A DNA stretch of 64,000 nucleotides from contig JAXCGZ010015150.1 of NCBI GenBank assembly GCA_037179515.1, forward strand, positions 1 through 64,000, given 5' to 3'. Below the pieces are notes generated by a model. The model searched no databases. It was not told the origin of the DNA and saw only the letters and a list, made by a program, of their open reading frames with translations. The stretch comes from Halocaridina rubra (lineage: Eukaryota; Arthropoda; Malacostraca; Decapoda; Atyidae). Position numbers and translations under genes: made by a program. Shown in pieces: positions 46,137 to 58,234 of this stretch. Each line of letters begins with the position of its first letter. Position 1 is the first letter of the stretch.

Positions 46137-46509
46137 AAACAATCATCTATTCTATTCTTGATTATTCATGTACACCATAAATGCTGATAGTATGTTCATT
46201 ACCGTTCTCATGTTGTAAACACACATCAATACATAATCGTAGAAAAACTAGAGCCTTTAAGGGTAAACACCTAATACATTCTTGTATGCAGTTTCATATC
46301 CTTAAAATAAGTCTCTATTTTATCTTTTTCTATCCTCAGTCTCTCTCTTTTCACACAAAGGATAGTGTTCATGCACTATTACGTGAATTGGCTATCCTTA
46401 GATCATTGTTAATATGACATGTAATACTATGTAGCAAGTAATAATGAGATTAGATACTTAGCATTGAGACTGAGCTCTCTTGTGTGCATAGACTGTATTC
46501 CAATACTTG
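46071..46509. repeat. AT array and unique sequence
   Basis: AT array at about 46077-46132; the rest is unique and no gene is seen. Confidence 0.8.
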
Positions 46510-47780
46510 AGACCAATATTGCTAACTATCAAGTTTTTAGGATTGAAAAAAAAATATTAACTTACCTATAGCTTTAAGTTCTCTTTAAGAATACAAATTT
46601 ATCACAAAAGTGGGTTCCACAGAAGAAGATCGAATTACTCTTGCCCACAGTAAAAAGGACTGAGTTCTCGGGCGAAAGACTATACTAACTCTTAAGTTTT
46701 CAGAATTGAAAACAAAAGAACTTACAAACAGCCATAAGTTTTCATCAACAAAACCAATTTATCTAGAAACTGAGTTCTATAGAAGAACACTACCTACGGA
46801 TGAAAGGGAATGATAGTTTCAAGTTCTCATGAACAAGTTCTTTAGCAAAGACTGGTACTATTGCCTGTGTGGAAGTTTTGTGTTTAAGAACAAGCCCTGA
46901 ATCTTGTCTTCAGAATTGAATGACATCCACTTATGGGTAGTTTTAAGTTCTCATGAGTTTAACTAACTTGCCACGAGACCAGCATCACTTGCAGGGAAAG
47001 AGAATGTGTTATTGTGAAGTATCCCAAACTCTAAAAATCTCAAATATTCAGGATTGAGAAAAAGAATTTCAGAACAGCTGTAAGTTCTCACAAACAAGAA
47101 CAATTTATCAAAACATCAAGAACTTGTAAAGACACATAGCTGTCTTGCCAGCTGGAAAAGGAAAACTGTTCTCATATTTAACCAAGCTCTAATCTCAGTT
47201 ATTCTGGATTGAAAGAAAATGCACTAACAAATAAATGTCAGTTTTCGTGAACAAGACCAACTTATCACAGAATCAAAGTCACTCAAAGGAAAAGAGACCA
47301 TATTTGATTGCATGAGATTACCTTTTTATCTCAAGCTCACAGGATTGAAAGGAAAAGATCTGCTCTTAAGTTGCTGTTGAACGAGAATGAGTACTTCGGA
47401 AAAATTTGAGACTGCTAAAAAAGAAACTAGGTTCCTGTGTAAGAGACCAACCTCTCAAGATAGTAAGATTTCAAGCTCTCATGAGTAAGATCATCGTTAT
47501 ACAATACCAAAAAACAAGATTTGAGAAAGAGGGACTGTGATCTTGTGGAAGAGACAATTTACTTCAAACTAGAAGCTCTCAATATTTAAAGCAACGATCA
47601 TATGAACAACTCCATGGTCAATGAAGCTCTGAATGAACAAAAGAAATATATTTCTGGAAACACAATCGAGTTCTCACGAACAAAGCCCTAGTGTTTATGA
47701 ACAAGTTTAAGTTCACAAGATTGAGACGCAAATTCTCACAAACAAGATCTGAGACAGCTTCCAGTAGTTTAAATTTTTAT
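46510..47780. repeat. repeat G: degenerate tandem array, about 100-165-bp units
   Basis: Two phrases alternate: (C/T)AGGATTGAAAAGAAAAGAACTT (near 46540, 46700, 46910, 47050, 47205, 47340) and TAAGTTCTCATGAACAAGACC with AATTTATC (near 46577, 46735, 46830, 46950, 47085, 47232). A stretch of about 550 bp (46729-47284) has a close second copy at 63423-64000. No frame is shared between units. Confidence 0.75.
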
Positions 47781-47895
47781 TTTGGAAAATTATTTTGTAA
47801 TAACAATATCCCCAAAATAAATGAAGAACAAGTTATAAAATGAGAGAATATTTTTATTTTTTCAAGAAACTTTTCACCTTAGAAGAGGAGTAGCA

Positions 47896-48205
47896 AAGTA
47901 AAACTGCCACAACCCACCAATGATCCTCACGGGGCACGACAACCTGGGAGAAGCTTCAGTCACCTGGGTGATACCTCATCCCTCACTACAACACACAGTA
48001 ACAATTTTTTCTACGCAGAGAAATGACAGCCCAGATTATTTCTATCCGGAGACAATGAGAACATCCGAGGAAACACACTATGAAAGGCTGCACTATACAT
48101 ATATGTCACAAATACGACATAAACTGCCTGAGAGCTCTGCAAGAAAGCCTGCGATCATTAATACCTTCCTTAGAAACTTGGGACTGTTAGGCCAGGCAGC
48201 TCATG
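47896..48205. repeat. dispersed repeat F, copy 1
   Basis: Shares GGGGCACGA, GAGAAGCTTCAGTCA, ACAATTTTTTCTAC, GAGAAATGAC and CTGAGAGCTCTG in order with 56780-57100. Class unknown; the frames inside differ between copies. Confidence 0.6.
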
Positions 48206-50334
48206 GAACTAAAGCAACACATAATACACAGTTTATATTGCAAAGTAAATGAAAAATTTCTCTTAAAAAAACAAAAGATACACTCATAATAAGCAAAATT
48301 TCTGCATATTCAGTGTATCATGTGGTATACATGAAGTGACATCAAGGGCATAAGGGTAAGGCCCAAGTTTGTTGGCTTTTTTTTTTTTTCCCATAAGCAG
48401 ACAGGTCATCAGTTCCCTATGCTACTTCTTCTGCTGAAAGGGTGGCCTAAGACAACATATAAATCTAAATCTTTTTTCTTAGATAGGATTATTTTTCATT
48501 CATCAGCAGAACATACATACTATGGCCACAAACTCTCTAGTAAGGGATGGCTGGGTCAAAGCATACTTTCACCACAGGCTAATATACCTCAGTCACTCCT
48601 CTTACCTCCTTGGGGATAAAGAGTGGCAACAATGCTCCCACTATCCTGTTTGGGTCATGCACAGGGTAATTGGGCAAGTATCTTCTGCTGCGTGGCCTGA
48701 CAGCCACACAACGGGGTTGTGAATCCCCCCTTTGTAATTTTCTTCTACAATGAGTCAAACCGAACAGGGCCAGAGCCCTCCATCAAAGAAGGACCCTACC
48801 CAAAAAGAAACTTTCGAATTTGGTATATAAATCAATATTGTCTTCCCTTAAAAGGCCTTTCCCATCTCTTTTAATATTTTTGACCCCAGAGGCAGATGAG
48901 AAGAATACTGTTATCACAAGAGATAATAAAGTCAGTCCTTCATATGCAACCTAACCACAGCCTGATTTTTGGCATTATTTTACCATGAGTTCCATGGCAC
49001 CACTGACAGGCAGGGCTGATCAAGTACCATGGGATGTCAATACCCTAGATTAAATAATTTTCCATCTAGCAAAGAGTTACCTTAGCCGAAGAAATTTATA
49101 TCTACATATACAGAAACAAATCGCTGAGAAAAATTACATTAGCAAACCATAAGAGCATTCGGATCATGGAAGTAAAGCAATCCCAGAGTGCTCTATGATT
49201 ACTTATATTTTCAAGGTAAATCACATAACCTAACTTGACAATTTATGGGGTTTTTAACTTTATATGGGACCCTGGAGGTTACTTATCTTCAAAAGACCAG
49301 ATCGTTCCTTCTCTTATCAATGAAATACATATACCTTTTTGACAATTCTGCATACTAAGATTATTTTTCAAATACCCCAAAAAAGTATATGAAAACAAGC
49401 TTCTAAAGTTAGTGAGTAAAACCAGTAATTAAATATTCCTGCTTTTTTTAATACGAAGATTAAAAACTACTAGAGCACATAATTACCACTAAGATACAGA
49501 TTCATTTCTGATATAATTAGTGTAATATAATTCAAATATAACATTTATAAAATCATAATAGAGCATAATAATGAATGATAAAAAATAAATCGTTATTACA
49601 AAATTCAATAAATTACAGTAACAGTCACTATTCACAATTAGTCTATTACACTAAATTAACTCTTAATATGTCCTATATAGTGACTGCTTTGAATCTTCAT
49701 ATTTTAATATCAATATAAAGTAAACACAATGATAAACAAAGTGAGTGAAATTTATTTAAAAAACTAATACACTCTCATGGGGACTGTAAGGGTTATATGG
49801 CTGTATGATTATAATGACAATACAGAAACTAAAAAATTTATGCTAAACATAATACCAGTCTAAATATCTTTTACTTCTAAACAGTAAATTTATATATCAA
49901 AACTCTAGAAAACGGCAAAATTTGGAACAATAAAGAGTAAATGCTCCATGCATCATCCCTTCACCCAACATAAAAAGCAAATTATTTTTATAAGTGTTTG
50001 TCAACGGTCATGCCTAAGATTAAAAAAAAATTAACAGTAGTCGTTCAATGGTGATATTAAAAATAGTTCAAATCTGAAAAAAAAAATTAAATTTCGTAGT
50101 ACATAACTTTATACCTTCAATTATAACTTCAATCTTCCATACAACAAGCCTGATAACTGATTCTTGGCTCAATTTTCTCCAAGATAAAAACTGTACATTC
50201 AAAAACAAAACTCGAATCCAACTATAAAATAGACCAAAGTGATATTATGCAACAAAGGTGGGGAAGACAGACAAAAACTATTATATCTTGAAAACTATAC
50301 CCTGACTCTACTTGAGGTTTTTTATTATGTCCTT
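48206..50334. other. intergenic, no gene recognised
   Basis: Mostly unique AT-rich sequence. 48370-48800 is GC-richer and may be an old repeat, since TTTCTTCTACAATGAG near 48740 echoes repeat F. No coding frame with a known motif is seen. Confidence 0.55.
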
Positions 50335-50470
50335 GCATTAGTGCAGAGGTTAAAGCGCTCAACTCGGGAAGCAACAAACCCGAATTCTCATCCACTGTAG
50401 GGAGTTAGGAAGGACATCCAGCCTTAACTCCCAATTTCCAACCTGTCTGTCTACCTGTACTTGATCAAGA
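50335..50470 (+). mobile_element. SINE-C copy
   Basis: tRNA-like head (ATTAGTGCAGAGGTTAAAGCGC), B-box-like AACCCGAATTCTCATCC, body AGGAAGGACATCCAGCCTTAAC and CCAACCTGTCTGTC. The 3' part is lost. Confidence 0.7.
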
Positions 50471-50617
50471 ATTTTCTAGTATGAAAATATGTTATCGGCA
50501 ACTTATTGCTACAATGGTAAAAATTTACCAACAAATGTCATCTTTACATGATACTGTAGTCACAAGTTGGCTTAACACTCTAAATAAATGGAGTGTTGTA
50601 CTTACCTATGTTTTTAA

Positions 50618-50782
50618 GGGCTGCAGTAGCTCAGGGACAGATTGCAGGAGTTTTGAAGTATCTAACACAGGTTTGAACAATCTGTGGGATGTTAACAGGG
50701 GCAACTAGGCTTAATCCCCCGGCTTCCACCTGTCTGTTTCTACCCCCAATCAGGGGGACAAATTATGACATAAAACGGAGCC
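50618..50782 (+). mobile_element. SINE-C copy
   Basis: Head GGGCTGCAGTAGCTCAGGGAC, B-box-like GGTTTGAACAATC, body GGCTTAATCCCCCGGC, CACCTGTCTGTTTC and the GACATAAAACGG end. Confidence 0.75.
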
Positions 50783-50835
50783 TTTTGCTAAGTTGTTACT
50801 TTAGTACTGAGTAATGTACTTTTTCTATGGAATTT

Positions 50836-50995
50836 TTGTGTGTGTCATGATTAGTCCCCATTTTGGGGTGGATGCATATTGAGCTTGGGGAATTAAGGCT
50901 GGAAGCCCTTCCTATTACTCACCTGTGCTTTTGAATGCAGGTACATCACCTCCAGAGCCGAGCACTCTACCACTATGCTATGGCAATTCTCCTGT
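50836..50995 (-). mobile_element. SINE-C copy
   Basis: Minus strand: head near 50990 (CATAGTGGTAGAGTGCTCGGC), body GGAAGGGCTTCCAGCCTTAATTCCC. It ends near CACACACAAAAATTC. Confidence 0.75.
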
Positions 50996-51413
50996 ATATA
51001 AATACTATAACATTCAATGATATATTAATGAACAAAATACTGTACTCTAATGTGCAGTCAGTCGCTAAGTAAAAGCAATGATAGCTCTTACTGCAGACTC
51101 TGTGGGTAAGCCAATACATGAAACAGGTATAGCATATTTACACAGCTTTAAATATGCTAAACATATAACAGAAACTTAAAAATTCTCTACATTAAATGTA
51201 CTTATGGAGTGCATAGAATGACTGACATTGTAATATGCAAAAAAAAACTTTTACATTCATGTTGCAGAGTTTAATATCTTACAATACAAATTATCCTTAA
51301 ATTTTTAATTAAAAAATAAAATATTTTCAAAATTTATTGGTAGACTATTTAATGGATGCTTTATGTTCTATTATCATTTAAGTAATATTTCTGGTTCCAT
51401 TATTTGGGAAATG
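50996..51413. other. no gene recognised
   Basis: Unique AT-rich sequence between SINE-C copies. Confidence 0.6.
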
Positions 51414-51538
51414 GGGGCTGCAGTAGCGCAGTGGTTAAAGCCGACTTTAAGCGCCAATGCGAGACGCTAAGAAAGGCATCCAACACGTCTATGTCCACCA
51501 CAATTCAAATGGAAAAAACTGTGACACATAAAACGGTG
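51414..51538 (+). mobile_element. SINE-C copy, internally deleted
   Basis: Clear head GGGGCTGCAGTAGCGCAGTGG followed by GTTAAAGC, then a shortened middle and the GACACATAAAACGG end. Confidence 0.75.
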
Positions 51539-51629
51539 TAAAATACTATTTGGGAAATACAACCACAATTATTAATGAATACAGAATCCAATGTGCATTA
51601 CATGAAATTAACATACTAACTAACATGCA

Positions 51630-52935
51630 TTAATATGCCTCTATGGCATCATCATCAAAGAAAGGTTCCACTTTAACATCACAAAATGTGTCTGAATCAT
51701 ATAAACTATTGTGCTCATAATCACTGCCTACACTATCTTCATTATCATTACTCTGTCTTGCTCTTTCAACGTCTCTTTCACTATCATGACTAAAGCTGAT
51801 CCTCTCCACACCATTCTTTTCCTCGTCATGACTAGGATATTCGTATTTTACTTCCGTGTTGCTTATACACCCAATTTCGTAATGTTCAGGCTTTCTTATA
51901 ATACCCTCCTGTATGCTTATATTTTTCAAACAGCTATTACATGTGTGCTTAATCTCCCCATTTCCAAGCAGATCCCAGGCTTTTCCTAATGGTTTGTGGC
52001 ACACAGTGCAAATGTGCAATTTTCCTGTGCAATAATGTTTCAAATGTTTTTTAAGGCCTGGTCTGGATATAAATGTTTTATCGCACATTTCGCACCTAAA
52101 AAGGGGTCTTTCTTTGAGATGGGTCTTCTCATGTACGCTCAAGTTTCCTCTTTCAGCGAAGCCTTTGTTGCATACACTGCATGTATAGGGTTTTGTTCCA
52201 GTGTGAATTACCGAATGGCGTTTCAAGTCCCCTTTTAGGAAGAACGAGGAAAGACAGATATGACACACAAAATTTTTTTCACCACGATGGTAGACTGAAT
52301 GTGCTTTCAAAACTCGTTTTTCAGTAAAAGTTTTATTACAAATGTTACACATGAAAGGTCGTTCGCCAGTGTGTTTCATCATGTGTCCTACAAATGCTCT
52401 TCTCTCCGTATAAGTCTTAGGACAGAGGTGACAGGCGTGGCTTTTTACCCAGATGGCTCGAAGCATGTAACTTCAGATATCCACTCTGCGAAAAAGCCCT
52501 ATTGCTAATGTTACACACAATGGGCTTCTCTCTGGTATGAATTAAAAGATGTTTTTTCAAATATCCTTTCATTGTAAATCCTTTGTTACACACAGTACAA
52601 ATATATTGCTTTTCAGTACTGTGAGTAAAGGAATGTTGTTTCAGAACCCCCTTTTTAGCAAAAGATTTATTACAAATACTACACACAAAGGGTTTCTCCG
52701 TATTTTCATGTAACATTACATCTACAGTTAATTTGAGGTTCGTCACTTCACTGCATTCGCTCGTACCTAGACGGTTTTCACCATTGTCATAAGAACAGCA
52801 GTTTGATCTGGTATAAAAAAAGCCTTAGAATCCTCAATAAGTGGTTTACCTTTTGCACTCAAAGAGTCTTGGTCATCCATGCATCTAGACATGGATTGAC
52901 AAGGATGCATAAATAAGAGTTGTCATATAGCCTAC
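51630..52935 (-). pseudogene. C2H2 zinc-finger protein, last coding exon with two frame breaks
   Basis: The exon begins after an acceptor (TTTTATTTCCAG, minus strand, AG at 52936-52937). The first ATG is at 52892 (MSRCMDDQDSLSAKG); that frame shifts near 52800 and the finger frame follows. Fingers 1 and 2 are canonical (CSICNKSF..., CTVCNKGF...). Finger 3 has lost its second cysteine (CNIS). At about 52455 a one-base shift in an A run breaks the frame, which resumes as finger 4 (CHLCPKTY) and runs unbroken through fingers 5-7. Finger 8 ends in HLKHYC and a ninth Cys-rich unit (CTVC ... CNSC) is non-standard. TGERPF-type linkers are present. The acidic C-terminal tail (KVEPFFDDDAIEAY) ends at the stop at 51630. 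A nuclear DNA-binding role is expected from the family. It could be a live gene with two assembly indels. Confidence 0.82.
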
Positions 52936-53147
52936 CTGGAAATAAAAGTATTAAATAAAAAACTATAGACATTTCATATGGTTGTCATAAATTGGAAAAT
53001 ATATACTAAGTAAAAAACAATACACATTTCATATGTTAGATACATTCCTGATATGTGAGTATACAATACTCTACATTAGTGCTTACAAATGGTTGAAAAC
53101 GGAGATCTATAATTTTGTGAGTGAGTACTTTCGGTATTATCTCAGAG
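52936..53147. other. upstream intron or flank of zinc-finger exon
   Basis: Sequence just 5' of the minus-strand acceptor. A near duplicate of CACATTTCATATG with AAAAAAC(A/T)AT lies at about 52955 and 53018, a short tandem repeat of about 60 bp. No upstream exon was recognised. Confidence 0.55.
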
Positions 53148-53232
53148 ATGGGGCATGTAGTCTTAATTCCCCAGCTCCAACTGTATGTGGCAACATTCAT
53201 TTGAATGGAGATTAATAGCGACATAAAATGGC
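53148..53232 (+). mobile_element. SINE-C 3' part
   Basis: CTTAATTCCCCAGCTCCAAC followed by TGTATGTGGCAAC and the GACATAAAATGGC end. The tRNA-like head is absent. Confidence 0.6.
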
Positions 53233-55440
53233 AAACAACAACAGTTGAGTATACATCGTGAAGAAAAGACTTTAATAACTAATAGGTAAATAATTCATAC
53301 AATAAAATAGTATTGATTATAGAATAGATACTTCATTGGAATTATTGTTCATATAGTACACATAATTTTGGCAAAAAACTTGATTAATTCCAAAAATAAT
53401 CAGTGTAGATATATGAAGACAACAAGTATTCTGTACTTAGCAATGTGAGGGCAGGATAGGATATACTGATTGTAAATATGGATTAGAATCTAGGGGTATT
53501 TACAATAATAGAAATAAAGGTTCATCAAGATAAAAAGTGCATTTTTATAATGAAAAACTATACGAGTGGTAACATAAATATGGGATGACTCTAACAGACA
53601 GATACTCATCTATTTTATCGACTAGGAATAGGGGATATGGGTAACAGCTACTTCAGAGAAAATCCAAGTAATCCTATCCTCAAAAGAGTCAGTGCCATCC
53701 AATTCTTGGATGCCATAGCAAAAGGAATCCCTCAGTTTGTATCTGAGAATTGGCCACATATTCGAAAGAACACAAGCATGCAGAATAAGCCAAACAAACT
53801 AACAAACTTAGTTAATGGCCCATATAAAGGAATTCATGTACCTCTGAACAATAAATCAAAAGCCTTGCCATAGCATGCAAAAGTCTTTAGCTAAACAGAC
53901 AAGCCGGAAGAGACAGGACTTTCGACAACTTATCGGTTATTCCTACATCTATGGAGAAGACACAATAGCACCAAGAAGGTTATCATAGCCAAAAAGACAG
54001 AAACATCAATTACAAGGCAAAGGCAAAGAGGTACCCAAATGAGAGAAGCAGAGTAGAATGTTGAAACAAATCTCACATCTAACAATCATATTCTCCAGTA
54101 ACACTCCAGTGTCCTTAGACTGGAAAAGAGCAGGATGCTATACTGTTGGGAATTCAATCACCAAGTTCAAAATAGTCACACTGACTATAAACTGCCGCTA
54201 AAATTTCGATCATCTCGGCCACAACAATAAGCAGTACTCATTATGCAATAATTATTAAGGTTAAGACAAAGAAGGCCGAGTTGATAGTACAGAGAATAAA
54301 TGCAGGGATGGTTTCAAAATTTGACACATTAATGCTACATCAATGCTCTATATGTTATGATGAAATAAAGATGTAAAGCACAGATAGAAAAATTGATGTC
54401 TGTAGTGCATCAGAATCTTGGTTAAAATGTAATATGCTGGATAGGCTGCATTATATGTCTTTAACTTGCTTATATGTGATGGTGGTCACGAGGTTGGTTC
54501 TTGTATGGATATATGTATGTATAATAATGATTTTAAGTGCAAAAATAAATATAGGTTCACCCATTTGTGAAGGTATTGAAGATATATGGGTAAATGTACT
54601 TACAGATATCACCATCAGTCATAACAGCAATGCGAAGACATCCTCAAGCCTCCACAAATGCATATGACTATACTTATGGTAAATTACACCTACTAATATG
54701 CGCACAGAATAAAACAATTCTACTTTGTTATATATGAGATGATTTCCTTTCATGTCGTCAAGGTTTATGAAAATTATATATAGACTAACCAGCAAACCTA
54801 CTCGTACAAAAAGTACAAACAAAATCCTCCTTGATGTATAACAATCAAGATTTCATCAGACCCTAAGAAATGGCAAACTGCCATTTATCATATCATGAAC
54901 TAATATAATATGAGAAAGATGTAAAGAAACCCATGAAAAAGGTACAAAAAAGTTTTTTGCTCAGTTTAAAAAATCACTGTCCGAATAATTTCTATAATAG
55001 TTTATGGGACTTTTTCCCGAAATTCCATGAAATTTTGAATATCAAAGATGCTAAAAAATCAGTACTGTACATATAATGACAACAAACCCATGTGTAGCTT
55101 GAGCTTGGCTACTTGTGCCCCAATTAATACACAGAAAATTATCCATTCCCCTACTCAATGGATATATAATAAAATAAAAACTGAAATGTCAAATCCAAAT
55201 AAGCTGAAACAAAGTTTAAATTCAAATTAAAATGAATTAAATGGGGAACAAACTAAAAAACAAGCTAAAACTCATAATAAAAAAAGTAAAGCAAATAACT
55301 ACATAAACAAATTTTAGAATTGTAAACCTTAAAAATGTAATACTGTATAAGGATGATTATAAAAAATAATGTACCAAGTAAAAAGAATTCAGCTAAACAA
55401 GATAAATGTAAATGATCCATCAGAGTCAATTGAAACTTTC
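53233..55440. other. intergenic, no gene recognised
   Basis: About 2.2 kb of unique AT-rich sequence. The frame of 78 residues at 53637 and others show no family motif, and no RNA gene is seen. Confidence 0.55.
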
Positions 55441-55526
55441 AATACCTTCTTCCCAGTCTTAATCTCCCAGTTCCAATCTGTTTATGCCCTCACCTTGAAA
55501 TAGAGCCTGATTAAGACACAAAATTG
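55441..55526 (+). mobile_element. SINE-C 3' part
   Basis: CCAGTCTTAATCTCCCAGTTCC, then GTTTATGCCCTCACC and TTAAGACACAAAATTGG. Diverged and without a head. Confidence 0.5.
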
Positions 55527-55879
55527 GAGAAAAAATTATTAATATCTGATCCAAAAGAATCTGTGTGGTTTCTGCATTATAATAACTGAACAACAAAACC
55601 ATCTATATTGAGATCACTCTGTATATATGGACTTGTTTTTATCTAATACAATGGAAACATATGCAACTAGGTCACATCATACTATGAAATATCAGCAAAC
55701 CACATTAAGCATATCACCCTGTTGTAAATATTGCTAAACCAAACCAAGGTGAGAGTTCTTGGAATGAATCTAGCTTCTTCTGAAGTATTAGTAATGTATG
55801 CTAGAGACAAAACCACTAAGCTACGCATTGGTCACCAGTAAAATTCATATCTGGCACAAACGAAATTTCTTTTTTGTAG

Positions 55880-56041
55880 TTTTTTATGTGACAGTTGAAT
55901 TGGGGTGGATACAGACAGGTAGGAGCTGGGAGATTACAACTGGATGCTCTCCTACTGCTCTTTAGCAAGAACTCGCTCACAAATGTCAAGCTTATTACTT
56001 CCTAATTTGCGTATTCTATGACTGTGCTACAGCGATCCCCA
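55880..56041 (-). mobile_element. SINE-C copy
   Basis: Minus strand: head near 56040 (GGGGATCGCTGTAGCACAGTC), body GGAGAGCATCCAGTTGTAATC, CCTACCTGTCTGTATCCACC and the CACATAAAA end. Confidence 0.75.
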
Positions 56042-56555
56042 TCAGTTTGAAAAAAAAAATGATCAAAATTCCCAAAAGACTTGTTTCAATATAATTATCT
56101 GTCTTTCAACCTATACTAGGGTCCTAGGTAATAACAAATCTTCCTGCCTATAAAACAATCCTGTTGTATACATATAAATTAATTAAAACTTCCTTTTTGA
56201 TACTACAAAGAACTGTTATTCTAATTGGATCATCTGCACAGCTTGATTAGTACTGATATTAGTCATAAGCAAAAAAATATTTGGATCTTGTAAATATGAC
56301 TAACCCCAGAACCCCAAGTAAAGTTAAAGAATCCAGTAAATTGTCAGGTTGGGTGAGGTTAGGCTAGAATAAGTGACTTACCTCGTATATATGAATAACC
56401 CGGGGTTTTTCTTCTTTACAAGATTTTAATTTCTAATACTGAATAAAAAACTGATATTAATATTAGCTTTCGCTTAATCTGAGCTAAGTTGTTCTAAACA
56501 TTCATTTATCACATTTCCACATTTATATAGAAAGATGAATATATGAAGGGCTATG

Positions 56556-56591
<36 letters not shown>

Positions 56592-56779
56592 CTATAAGTT
56601 TTGGCTTGTAATGAGTACGTAGAAGACCATACTTTTGCCAAGCTATGTAAAACAGCAGGTGTGTCAAACATCAGGCAAAAGTGACCAGTAACAGATTAAA
56701 CTTTTTTAAGTGACCTGGAGTGGCAGCATCTTTGTTGTAGCTCCACCCTTCAAAGCTGCAACTTGGAGGAGGAGCAGAA
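56042..56779. repeat. intergenic with poly(A) run
   Basis: An A run of about 34 bases at 56554-56588. The remainder is unique and no gene is seen. Confidence 0.7.
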
Positions 56780-57100
56780 AGAGGTCAAACCACAATAACC
56801 AGCACGTACCCCTCAAGGGGCACGAGAATTTTGGAGAGGCTTCGGTCAATAAGGCGATTCCCAGATTTCTCAACAAAACACACAATTTTTTCTACAATGA
56901 GAAATGACTCCCCAGTGGTCTTTCTCAAGGACTCCTTCTAGCCAGACATAGCTAGCAACCTAGGAAACATTAAGGAAGACTTCACTGCACAGAAACACAT
57001 ATGCCACCAACATTTCATTACTTCCCTGAGAACTCTGAGGGAAAGCTCAGGATTGGCAATGATCGTCCTTAGTGAAAGGGGGCAAGGAACACCTACAGTT
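56780..57100. repeat. dispersed repeat F, copy 2
   Basis: Matches 47896-48205 in ordered blocks (GGGGCACGAGAATTTTGGAG, GAGGCTTCGGTCA, ACAATTTTTTCTAC, CTGAGAACTCTGAGGGAAAG). GC-richer than its surroundings. Class unknown. Confidence 0.6.
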
Positions 57101-57126
57101 TTGCGGGCCATACCAATATTCAAAAC

Positions 57127-57147
57127 CTACCAATAGATGGCGCTAGG
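57127..57147 (+). promoter_or_regulatory. candidate CTCF-like insulator motif
   Basis: ACCAATAGATGGCGCTAGG matches the core of the arthropod CTCF consensus (AGATGGCGC). It lies between the zinc-finger region and the gypsy block. A single motif match is weak evidence; occupancy is unknown. Confidence 0.3.
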
Positions 57148-57780
57148 CTCTAACTAGAGAACTGGCGGATGAATACACAACAAAAATGGAGAAAATAGGT
57201 ATACGAAACAATTTTTTACTATCCTAACTAAAAATACTTACCTAACCTCTTAGCCAGGGGGGCTTGGCCACTCTGAATTCCCCATCATACAGGTTAGGGT
57301 TGAACTACTTACTGGAAAGTATTTTGAAATTCCAAATTTTCTACAAGGTACCTTAAACTGCCCACTGACTCTCCTCCAAACGGGATCCAATTAGCCTCCA
57401 AATCTAGGTCTGTATTTGGACCCCTTTAAAATATGTCACCTAGAACGAATTTCAAGATTACTTGTTTGGCGCACACTGAAATACCTTGAGGTATGGAAGG
57501 AATTAACTATTAATCACTTTCCATTCAAAAATTCTGCTGACTATCTTACTCCTATTAAGAATCCAACTTTATTATTTTAATTAAGAAAGGAGTTTATGTA
57601 ACACTATCAGCATAAAAATAAATATTAACAAGATACAATACCAAGCCTTACCATACATCCCTCGGCCAACCCTTTCCAAGTCGTTTATATTTCTTGGAAG
57701 AACTATTTGATAATTCAATCGAGGTAGTTCACAGACAGATAGTTCATTATGAAATGAAGTTAATAAAATGTAAAGAAATA
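57148..57780. other. no gene recognised
   Basis: Unique AT-rich sequence up to the gypsy LTR. Confidence 0.6.
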
Positions 57781-58177
57781 TGTCGTAGTAGTAGTAGTAT
57801 AGTTGGGTGGGATATGCCTTTTGCAACGGCTCCCAAGTCTTGGTTTGCTTTGCTAAATTGTTTGTGCGGATTTTATTTGATTTCTTCTCCTATAAATTCT
57901 TTATATAATTTTTTTTCTTTCTTTGACGTCTGTTTCACTACAATGTCTAAATAACAATATATTAGCAATTATTTCAATTTTCTTTTCTATGTATGTGTTT
58001 GATGCTCCTTAAATTTGGAGATATTTATAGATAAATGAGGCACAATAATATAGGAGTCTGAAAGGGCATTATGAACGTTCTTGTCTGCCCCCGAGTGGGC
58101 ATCTTTATTACTTTCAATGTAAACAAAACATGGATGCGTTCATTAACAAAATAACAATTATATCAAATATTGTAACA
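57781..58177 (-). repeat. gypsy element 2, 3' LTR
   Basis: On the minus strand it begins TGTTACAATATTTG at 58177 and ends CTACTACTACGACA at 57781, so it has TGT...ACA ends. A polypurine tract AAAAAGAGGGA (58188-58178) lies just before it, after the pol stop. TATAAATA near 58026 could be its promoter. The partner 5' LTR was not found. Confidence 0.7.
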
Positions 58178-58234
58178 TCCCTCTTTTTATGAAGAAAAAA
58201 AAAATAAGTTATCATCTTGGAAACGAAAAATAAA

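Noticed and set aside
53637..53873. 78-residue frame MGNSYFRENPSNPILK...
   Set aside because: No known motif, no splice context and no second copy; could be chance.
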